Below are positions 15,114 to 20,614 of a DNA stretch of 20,614 nt, one piece after another. Both the position numbers and the translations under genes were made by a program. The DNA is taken from positions 1-20,614 of the forward strand of contig CALBKH010000079.1 of assembly GCA_937892955.1 (NCBI GenBank). Direction: 5' to 3'. This DNA is from an uncultured Alphaproteobacteria bacterium (GTDB lineage: Bacteria > Pseudomonadota > Alphaproteobacteria > Rhizobiales > Ancalomicrobiaceae). The stretch's first letter is position 1. Every line of letters begins with the position of its first letter. The notes beneath the pieces were generated by a model that had not been told where the DNA came from, did no database searches, and saw only the letters and a program-made list of their open reading frames with translations.

Positions 15114-16436
15114 TCACGCCGCCCGCTTCAACACGTCGGCGAGCTTGCCGAAGAGTTCGTCGATGTCCGACTTCTCGATGATCAGCGGCGGGGAGAGGGC
15201 GATGATGTCACCGGTGGTGCGGATCAGAAGGTCGTGCTCGAAGGCGTCGAGGAAGCAGGAGAAGGCGCGCTTGGTCGGCTCTCCGGCGATCGGCTCCAGT
15301 TCCACCGCGCCGATCAGGCCGAGATTGCGGATGTCGACGACGTGAGGGAGGCCCTTCAGCGAATGGAGCGCGTCGGCCCAATAGGCGCCGAGTTCGGCGC
15401 CGCGGGTCAGCAGCCCGTCCTCGGCATAGGTGTCGAGGGTGGCGATGCCGGCGGCGCAGGCGATCGGGTTGCCCGAATAGGTGTAGCCGTGGGCGAACTC
15501 GATCATGTGCTCGGGACCGGTCATGAAGGCATCGTGGATCTTGCCCTGGACGAACACGCCGCCCATCGGGATCACCCCGTTGGTCATGCCCTTGGCGATG
15601 GTGAACATGTCCGGCTTGACGCCGAAGAAGTCGACGGCGAAGGGGGCGCCGAGACGACCGAAGCCGGTGATGACCTCGTCGAAGATCAGGAGGATGCCGT
15701 GCTTGTCGCAGATGGCGCGCAGCCGCTCGAGATAGCCCTTGGGCGGGATCAGTACGCCGGTCGAGCCGGCCATCGGCTCGACGATGACGGCGGCGATGGT
15801 CGAGGGATCGTGCAGGGTGCAGATGCGCTCGAGTTCGTCGGCGAATTCGGCGCCGTGCTCCGGCATGCCGCGGGTGAAGGCGTTGCGGGCGGGATCGTGG
15901 GTGTGGCGGATGTGATCGACGTGCGGCAGCATCTGGCCGAACATCTTGCGATTGCCGCCGATGCCGCCGACCGACATGCCGCCGAAGTTGACGCCGTGAT
16001 AGGCGCGCTCCCGCCCGATCAGGCGGACGCGCTGCGCCTCGCCGCGCATGCGGTGATAGGCGAGCGCCATCTTCAGCGCGGTGTCGGCCGATTCCGAGCC
16101 CGAGTTGGTGAAGAAGACGTGGTCGAAGCCCTCCGGCGCCATGGCGACGAGGCGGTTGGCGAATTCGAAAGCTTTCGGGTGGCCCATCTGGAAGGCCGGG
16201 GCGTAGTCGAGTTCACCGGCCTGCTGGCGGATCGCCTCGACGATCTTCGGGCGGTTGTGGCCGGCGTTGCAGCACCAGAGTCCCGCCGTGCCGTCGAGGA
16301 CGGAGCGACCGTCGTCGGTCTTGTAGCGCATGCGGTCGGCGGCGACGAACATGCGCGGCGTCTTCTTGAACTGCCGGTTGGCGGTGAAGGGCATCCAGAA
16401 GGAAGCGAGATCGTTGGGACGGTGAGCGATGGTCAT
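15114..16436 (-). CDS. Class III omega-amino acid:pyruvate aminotransferase
   Basis: This 440-residue fold-type I PLP enzyme of class III is closest in pattern to beta-alanine/omega-amino acid:pyruvate transaminases. The N-terminus FWMPFTANRQFK is typical of that group. NSGSESADTALK (111-122) binds the PLP phosphate, IFDEVITGFGR (251-261) holds the aspartate that contacts the PLP ring nitrogen, and K282 in TIAKGMTNG is the Schiff-base lysine. GYTYSGNPIACAA is also standard. Likely substrates are beta-alanine, GABA-like omega-amino acids or diamines with pyruvate as acceptor; the precise one is not readable. Its start at 16436 has GAGAGGG upstream, within a GGCCCTC/GAGGGCC inverted repeat (16442-16457). 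The XRE-cupin regulator is divergent from it, 116 bases away. Confidence 0.93.
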   Translation of the reverse strand: MTIAHRPNDLASFWMPFTANRQFKKTPRMFVAADRMRYKTDDGRSVLDGTAGLWCCNAGHNRPKIVEAIRQQAGELDYAPAFQMGHPKAFEFANRLVAMAPEGFDHVFFTNSGSESADTALKMALAYHRMRGEAQRVRLIGRERAYHGVNFGGMSVGGIGGNRKMFGQMLPHVDHIRHTHDPARNAFTRGMPEHGAEFADELERICTLHDPSTIAAVIVEPMAGSTGVLIPPKGYLERLRAICDKHGILLIFDEVITGFGRLGAPFAVDFFGVKPDMFTIAKGMTNGVIPMGGVFVQGKIHDAFMTGPEHMIEFAHGYTYSGNPIACAAGIATLDTYAEDGLLTRGAELGAYWADALHSLKGLPHVVDIRNLGLIGAVELEPIAGEPTKRAFSCFLDAFEHDLLIRTTGDIIALSPPLIIEKSDIDELFGKLADVLKRAA

Positions 16437-16517
16437 GAGCGGGCCCTCTCGAGGGCCGCATCACCGGCCCGGTCGGAATGTCGAACGTTACGGACGGAGG
16501 ACCGGCCCGACAATCCC

Positions 16518-16546
16518 TCGACGCCGTTCGAACCGTTCCGTATTCT
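16518..16546 (+). promoter_or_regulatory. Candidate promoter of the XRE-cupin gene
   Basis: TCGACG (16518-16523) and TATTCT (16541-16546) are 17 bases apart. A start about seven bases after the -10 box falls on the A of the ATG at 16553. There is no Shine-Dalgarno before that ATG, so a leaderless transcript is possible. The -35 match is weak. Confidence 0.35.
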
Positions 16547-16552
16547 GAACAG

Positions 16553-17131
16553 ATGAACACCGCACCCGACCCCGTCGCCGCCGCCGACATCGACGTCGGC
16601 GCCCGCCTCAAGACGCTCAGGCTCGCCCACGGCCTGTCGCAACGCGAATTGGCGCGGCGCGCCGGCGTCTCCAACGCCACGGTGTCGATGATCGAGGCGA
16701 ACCGGGTGAGCCCGTCGGTCGCCGCTCTGAAGCAGATCCTCGCCGGCTTTCCGCTCGGGCTCTCCGCCTTCTTCGCGGCACACGACGACGAACGCGAGAA
16801 GGTGGTGTGGCGCGCTTCGGAGCTGACCGAGATCGCCGGCGGCGCGATCTCCTACCGGCAGGTCGGCGGCGACCTCGCCGGTCGGTCGTTGCAGATGCTG
16901 CACGAGCGCTATCGTCCGGGGGCCGTGTCGGGGCGCCCGGCGCTCTCGCATCAGGGTGAGGAGGCGGGGTTGGTGATCCGCGGTCTGCTCGAGCTCGAGG
17001 TCGCCGGCCATCGCCACGAGTTGCGCGCCGGCGACGCCTATCTCTTCGACAGCCGCAAGCCGCACGCCTTCCGCAACATCGGCGACACCGATCTCGTCAT
17101 CGTCTCGGCCTGCACGCCGCCGAGCTTCTGA
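16553..17131 (+). CDS. XRE-family regulator with C-terminal cupin domain (PuuR-like)
   Basis: This 192-residue transcription regulator has an N-terminal HTH_3 domain at ~17-72 (LKTLRLAHGLSQRELARRAG, then VSNATVSMIEANRVSPS). The C-terminal cupin at ~110-185 includes GEEAGLVIRGLLELEV, GDAYLFDSRKPHAFRN and a final VSACTPPSF. This architecture is shared with PuuR and other regulators of amine and amino acid use, where the cupin senses the ligand. The frame is open upstream to 16478, but only from 16553 does the sequence look like this family. The gene is divergent from the omega-aminotransferase, so it is a likely local regulator, and it converges on the PfkB gene with only 11 bases between stops. 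The inducer is unknown. Confidence 0.9.
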   Translation: MNTAPDPVAAADIDVGARLKTLRLAHGLSQRELARRAGVSNATVSMIEANRVSPSVAALKQILAGFPLGLSAFFAAHDDEREKVVWRASELTEIAGGAISYRQVGGDLAGRSLQMLHERYRPGAVSGRPALSHQGEEAGLVIRGLLELEVAGHRHELRAGDAYLFDSRKPHAFRNIGDTDLVIVSACTPPSF

Positions 17132-17142
17132 CGCTCGGCACC

Positions 17143-18156
17143 TCAGACCGGGAAGCCGGCTTGACGGGCGAGGTCGCGCAGATCGGTCTGCGAGCGGGCG
17201 CCGACGTGGCGGATGATCTCGGCGGCGAGAAGCCCGCCGAGTTCGGCGCAGGCGCCGTAGTCGAAGTCGTGGGTGAGGCCGTAGAGGAAGCCGCTGGCGT
17301 AGAGGTCGCCGGCACCGGTGGTGTCGACCACGGTCTCGACCGGCGAGGCCGGCACCGCGGTCACCTTCTCGGCGGAGACCACCAGCGAGCCCTGTTCCGA
17401 CAGGGTCACCGCGGCGAGGCGCACGTCCTGGCGCAGGGCGGCGATGCCGGCGTCGAGGTCGGCGGTCTCGTAGAGCGCCTTCACCTCGGACTGGTTGGCG
17501 AAGACGAGATCGACGACGCCGGTCCGCATCAGGTCGAGGAACTCGGCCCGCCAGCGATCGACGCAGAAACTGTCGGAGAGGGTCAGCGCCACCCGCCGGC
17601 CATGCGCGTGGGCGATGCGCGAGGCCTTGCGGAACGCCTCCTTGGCGGCCGGCGGATCCCAGAGATAGCCCTCGAGATAGACCACGGCCGCATCGGCGAC
17701 GATGGTCTCGTCGATGTCGTCCGGCGTCAGATGGGTGCAGGCGCCGAGGAAGGTGTTCATGGTGCGCTCGCCGTCCGGCGTCACCAGAATCATCGAACGG
17801 GCGGTCGGCGCCCAGTCGGCGGCGCCGGTGTGGAGGGCCACGGTCTCGAAATGGACGCCCACGGCGTGGATGTCGTGGCGGAAGATCGAGCCGAGATGAT
17901 CCTCGGCGACCTTGCCGAAATAGGCGGCTTTCGCGCCGAGCCCGGCGAGTGCGGCGATGGTGTTGCCGGCCGAACCGCCGGAGACCTCCTTGGCCGGACC
18001 CATGTGATCGTAGAGCCGCTCGGCCTCGACCGCGTCGATCAGACGCATCGAGCCCTTGGCCAGGCCCTCGCGCACCAGAAAGTCGTCCTCCGTCCGGGCG
18101 ATGATGTCGACGATGGCGTTGCCGATTCCGAGAACGTCGAAACGCGGGCGGGTCAT
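17143..18156 (-). CDS. PfkB-family carbohydrate/nucleoside kinase (adenosine kinase-like)
   Basis: This 337-residue ribokinase-fold kinase transfers phosphate from ATP to a sugar or nucleoside hydroxyl. It starts FDVLGIGNAIVDI (6-18), has the substrate-side motif GGSAGNTIAALAGLG (60-74), and carries the second PfkB signature DTTGAGDLYASGF (278-290), in which D284 is the catalytic base. The GNAIVDI start and length resemble alphaproteobacterial proteins annotated as adenosine kinase, but the substrate is not certain. The frame continues upstream to 18357; that part is P/A-rich and lies over the promoter candidate, so ATG 18156 is chosen, with GAAGAGAT upstream. The gene converges with the XRE-cupin gene and diverges from the SAF-domain dehydrogenase. 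Confidence 0.9.
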   Translation of the reverse strand: MTRPRFDVLGIGNAIVDIIARTEDDFLVREGLAKGSMRLIDAVEAERLYDHMGPAKEVSGGSAGNTIAALAGLGAKAAYFGKVAEDHLGSIFRHDIHAVGVHFETVALHTGAADWAPTARSMILVTPDGERTMNTFLGACTHLTPDDIDETIVADAAVVYLEGYLWDPPAAKEAFRKASRIAHAHGRRVALTLSDSFCVDRWRAEFLDLMRTGVVDLVFANQSEVKALYETADLDAGIAALRQDVRLAAVTLSEQGSLVVSAEKVTAVPASPVETVVDTTGAGDLYASGFLYGLTHDFDYGACAELGGLLAAEIIRHVGARSQTDLRDLARQAGFPV

Positions 18157-18238
18157 GGGGATCTCTTCGGTTGGAGGATCGGCGGCGGCGGGAGCGACGG
18201 CCGGAACGGGTGGGATCCTCGCGGGAAACGTGGCGCCG

Positions 18239-18266
18239 GGTATAAGGATTTCCGCCGTGCTTGCAA
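18239..18266 (-). promoter_or_regulatory. Candidate promoter of the PfkB kinase gene
   Basis: On the minus strand, TTGCAA (18266-18261) and TATACC (18244-18239) are 16 bases apart, about 80 bases before the start codon. The -35 box lies in the palindrome GCTTGCAAGC (18259-18268). This is a pattern match only. Confidence 0.4.
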
Positions 18267-18310
18267 GCCGACCGGCACCGGCTTTCGCCGGACCTTCGGA
18301 TTGTTTTCCG

Positions 18311-18339
18311 TTGAGAAACCGCCGACACTGCCCTATCTC
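18311..18339 (+). promoter_or_regulatory. Candidate promoter of the SAF-domain dehydrogenase gene
   Basis: TTGAGA (18311-18316) and TATCTC (18334-18339) are 17 bases apart, about 95 bases before the start at 18435. The -35 box is good and the -10 box only fair. Confidence 0.35.
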
Positions 18340-18434
18340 CGCGGTCGCAGACCACAAGCGGCCCGTCGCGCGTCGCGGTCCGGGGCCGTAGGCGGCGCAC
18401 CATGCGCCGCGGGGGCGTTTCGACGAGAGGGATC

Positions 18435-19793
18435 ATGGGCAGAGAAGGTTCGATCCCGGTGCTGGACACCCGTTCCCGCACCGTGGCGCTCACGGGTCTC
18501 GCCGCCGAACTCGCCGCCCTCGAGGCGTCCGGCCGCTTCATCCACATCGGCCTCGTCGGCGTCGGCGAGATGGGCACCGACATCGTCACGCAAGTCGCGT
18601 TGATGAAGGGCCTGAAGATCACCGTGATCGCGGTGCGCGATCCCTCCAAGCGCCACGCGGAGGAGGCCTTCGTCATCGCCGGGCTCGATCCGGAACGGGT
18701 CAAGCTCGCCGAGAACCGGGCGGCGATCGCGCACACCGTCGAGCTCGGCTACACGGCGCTGACCACCGACGTCGAGGCGCTCTACACCTCGGACCATGTC
18801 GACGTGGTCATCGACGCCACCGGCAAGCCGGAGATGGGCGCGATCATCGGCCTCGGCGCCATCGAGGCGGGCAAGCACGTCGTCATGATGAACGTCGAGG
18901 CCGACGTCACCATCGGCGCCTATCTTCAGGCCCGCGCCCGCGAGGTCGGCGTCGTCTACACCGTCGGCGCCGGCGACGAACCGTCGTCGACCATGGAACT
19001 GATCGAGTTCGTCACGGCGCTCGGCTATCCGGTGATCGCCGCCGGCAAGGGCAAGAACAACCCGCTCGACGTCACCGCCACGCCCGACCAGTTCTTCGAG
19101 GAAGCGACCCGGCGCAACATGAACCCGCGCATGCTGGTCGAGTTCATCGACGGCTCGAAGACCATGGTGGAGATGGCCAACATCGCCAACGCCACCGGGC
19201 TCGTCCCCGACGTCGCCGGCATGCACGGGCCGGAGGCGACGCTGGAGAACCTCCACACCATCCTCTGCCCGAAGCAGGACGGCGGTATCCTGTCGCGCAA
19301 GGGCGTCGTCGACTACACCATCGGCAAGGGCGTGGCGCCCGGCGTCTTCGTCGTCGCGGAGCTCTCCCATCCGCGCCTGCGCGAGCGGCTCAACGACCTG
19401 AAGCTCGGACCGGGGCCCTACTACACCTTCTATCGCCCCTATCACCTCACCAGCCTCGAGGTGCCGCTGTCGGCGGCCCGTGCGGTGCTGCACGGCCGGG
19501 CCGACATGCACGCCCTGGCGAAGCCCTCGGCCGAGGTCTGCGCGGTGGCCAAGCGCGATCTCGAGGCGGGCGAGACGCTCGACGCCATCGGCGAGTACAC
19601 CTATCGCTCCTTCACCCTCGAATATGCGGCGGCGCGCGCCGTCGGGGCCTTCCCGGTCGGCCTCATCGAGGGCGGGCGGACGACGCAGCCGATCAAACGT
19701 GGCGAACTCATCACCCGGATGAACGCCGAGACGAAACCCGGCTCGCGCATCGTCGAACTGCGCGAACGCCAGGACCGGATGGTCCATGGCTGA
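18435..19793 (+). CDS. NAD(P)-binding homoserine dehydrogenase-like oxidoreductase with C-terminal SAF domain
   Basis: This 452-residue protein has a Rossmann domain that starts near residue 35 with the nucleotide loop IGLVGVGEMGTD (38-49). VVIDATGKPEMG (124-135) and the AGKHVVMMNVEADVTIGAY stretch follow, as in homoserine dehydrogenase-like enzymes. Residues ~362-430 form a SAF domain (KRDLEAGETLDAIGEYTYRS ... QPIKRGELITRMN). SAF domains occur in sugar-acid and sialic-acid enzymes and in FlgA. Such fusions are often named only as SAF-domain oxidoreductases; the substrate is probably a sugar acid or polyol derivative, which is inference. The start at 18435 is chosen for AGAGGG just upstream rather than ATG 18402. 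It overlaps the next gene by eight bases. Confidence 0.88.
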   Translation: MGREGSIPVLDTRSRTVALTGLAAELAALEASGRFIHIGLVGVGEMGTDIVTQVALMKGLKITVIAVRDPSKRHAEEAFVIAGLDPERVKLAENRAAIAHTVELGYTALTTDVEALYTSDHVDVVIDATGKPEMGAIIGLGAIEAGKHVVMMNVEADVTIGAYLQARAREVGVVYTVGAGDEPSSTMELIEFVTALGYPVIAAGKGKNNPLDVTATPDQFFEEATRRNMNPRMLVEFIDGSKTMVEMANIANATGLVPDVAGMHGPEATLENLHTILCPKQDGGILSRKGVVDYTIGKGVAPGVFVVAELSHPRLRERLNDLKLGPGPYYTFYRPYHLTSLEVPLSAARAVLHGRADMHALAKPSAEVCAVAKRDLEAGETLDAIGEYTYRSFTLEYAAARAVGAFPVGLIEGGRTTQPIKRGELITRMNAETKPGSRIVELRERQDRMVHG

Positions 19794-20511
19794 GGGCGTT
19801 CCGACCGGAACGATCGTCGCGTCGATCCGAGACGGGGTCGCCGATCTCATGACGCCGCCGTTCCGCGGGGTGATCGTCAGGTCCCTCGGCGTGACGCTGG
19901 CGATCGTCGCGGTGGTCTGGGCGATCGGCACGCGGCTCCTCACCGGCTCGGCGGTCGATCTCGCCACCGTTCATCCGGTCGACCTGCCCTACTGGCTCAC
20001 CGCGGTGCGCTGGATCGCAGGGCTGTTCTCCGGCGCGGCGCTGATGGTGGCGCTGTCCTTCCTCGTCGCACCGATCACGGCCGGTGTCGCCGGGCTCTTC
20101 CTCGACGAGGTGGCCGATGTGGTGGAGCGCACCCACTACGCCGGCGACCGACCGGGCACGCCGCTGCCGGTGTGGCCGAGCCTCGTCACGGCGCTGCGCT
20201 TCGCGGCCTTGTCGTTGGCGGTCAATCTCGTCGCGCTGCCGCTGGTGCTCTTCGCCGGGTCCGGGCTGATCATCTTCACGCTGGCCAACGGCTGGCTGAT
20301 CGGACGGGAATATTTCGAGTTCGCCGCCGCCCGCCACGTCGGCATCGACGAGGCGCGGCGGCTCAGGCGGATCCATGCCGGACCGGCGTTCCTCGCCGGC
20401 CTCGCGGCGGCGGCGCTGCTGTCGGTGCCGATCCTCAACCTCGCCACGCCGCTCTTCGCCACCGCCACCATGGTGCATCTGGCCAAGCGGCTGACGGGTG
20501 GGCGGCGCTGA
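19786..20511 (+). CDS. EI24-domain (CysZ-like) integral membrane protein
   Basis: This 241-residue membrane protein has hydrophobic segments at about 32-50, 72-107, 135-172 and 198-230. The block NGWLIGREYFEFAAARH (168-184) is the hallmark of bacterial EI24/CysZ proteins. CysZ imports sulfate in some bacteria, but for most EI24 proteins outside cysteine operons the substrate is unknown, and no sulfur gene is nearby. Its ATG lies inside the end of the SAF-domain dehydrogenase gene (ATGGCTGA, 8-base overlap), implying coupled translation. Whether the two act together is not known. Confidence 0.88.
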   Translation: MAEGVPTGTIVASIRDGVADLMTPPFRGVIVRSLGVTLAIVAVVWAIGTRLLTGSAVDLATVHPVDLPYWLTAVRWIAGLFSGAALMVALSFLVAPITAGVAGLFLDEVADVVERTHYAGDRPGTPLPVWPSLVTALRFAALSLAVNLVALPLVLFAGSGLIIFTLANGWLIGREYFEFAAARHVGIDEARRLRRIHAGPAFLAGLAAAALLSVPILNLATPLFATATMVHLAKRLTGGRR

Positions 20512-20537
20512 CGGGGCGGAGAGCCCTGTCGTCAGCC

Positions 20538-20567
20538 TCGTGATCCCCCGCGAAGGGAGATCATGAG
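20538..20567 (+). terminator. Possible terminator after the EI24 gene
   Basis: Arms 20538-20550 (CTCGTGATCCCCC) and 20555-20567 (GGGAGATCATGAG) pair over 13 positions with one G-T wobble and one mismatch. The stem begins 26 bases after the stop. No T run follows. The remaining bases to the window end show no gene. Confidence 0.4.
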
Positions 20568-20614
20568 ACCTGTGCGCGGATAGCCCTCGACGACCGTCTA
20601 CTGACGTGATTCAC

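Noticed and set aside
1..20614. tRNA, rRNA, insertion sequence or prophage genes
   Set aside because: No cloverleaf, conserved rRNA segment, transposase or integrase was recognised on either strand.

Overview
The window reads as a chromosomal segment of a GC-rich alphaproteobacterium, most likely of the order Hyphomicrobiales (Rhizobiales). The reasons are a very strong G/C bias at third codon positions, an HTH-fused RibBX-type riboflavin gene, a hyfBCEFGI cluster, and the general style of the metabolic genes. The genus cannot be fixed from sequence alone. Only the first ~830 bases are visibly more AT-rich than the rest. They carry an unrecognised coiled-coil plus winged-helix-like protein and may be an acquired or island edge.

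Layout. (1) 50-610 (-): hypothetical protein. (2) 839-2173 (+): HTH-RibBX fusion, with a promoter-like pair placed so that the mRNA would be leaderless. (3) 2174-2356: convergent spacer packed with perfect hairpins. (4) 2357-9483 (-): six tightly overlapping genes hyfB-hyfC-hyfE-hyfF-hyfG-hyfI, encoding a membrane complex of the complex I / energy-converting hydrogenase superfamily. Its large subunit has lost three of the four cysteines that would hold a NiFe centre, while its small subunit keeps all four Fe-S cysteines. This matches 'Ehr' (energy-converting hydrogenase-related) complexes rather than a hydrogenase, and it is the most interesting system here. (5) 9484-9927: non-coding spacer with hairpins. 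(6) 9928-10413 (-): PEBP/YbhB-family protein. (7) 10622-12023 (+): HIT-family protein followed by NudC NADH pyrophosphatase, the latter starting at TTG. (8) 12172-13930 (+): membrane GGDEF-EAL protein split by an apparent one-base frameshift. (9) 13931-14110: second convergent spacer full of palindromes. (10) 14111-16436 (-): class IV aminotransferase (no lysine in its active-site stretch) and class III omega-amino acid aminotransferase. (11) 16553-17131 (+): XRE-cupin regulator divergent from the aminotransferases. (12) 17143-18156 (-): PfkB-family sugar/nucleoside kinase. (13) 18435-20511 (+): SAF-domain dehydrogenase overlapping an EI24/CysZ-like membrane protein.

How they fit together. 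The hyf genes would make a six-subunit membrane module with two antiporter-like subunits (HyfB, HyfF), a NuoH-like subunit (HyfC), a NuoK-like subunit (HyfE) and two peripheral subunits (HyfG, HyfI). It could couple redox or conformational change to ion movement, but no electron-input subunit is encoded here. The XRE-cupin protein is a plausible local regulator of the aminotransferase pair. NudC and the HIT protein may both act in nucleotide turnover. Both long convergent spacers are built from strings of inverted repeats that share a sequence core, suggesting a dispersed palindromic element family used at gene ends.

No rRNA, tRNA, CRISPR array, insertion sequence, FMN riboswitch or replication origin was recognised.
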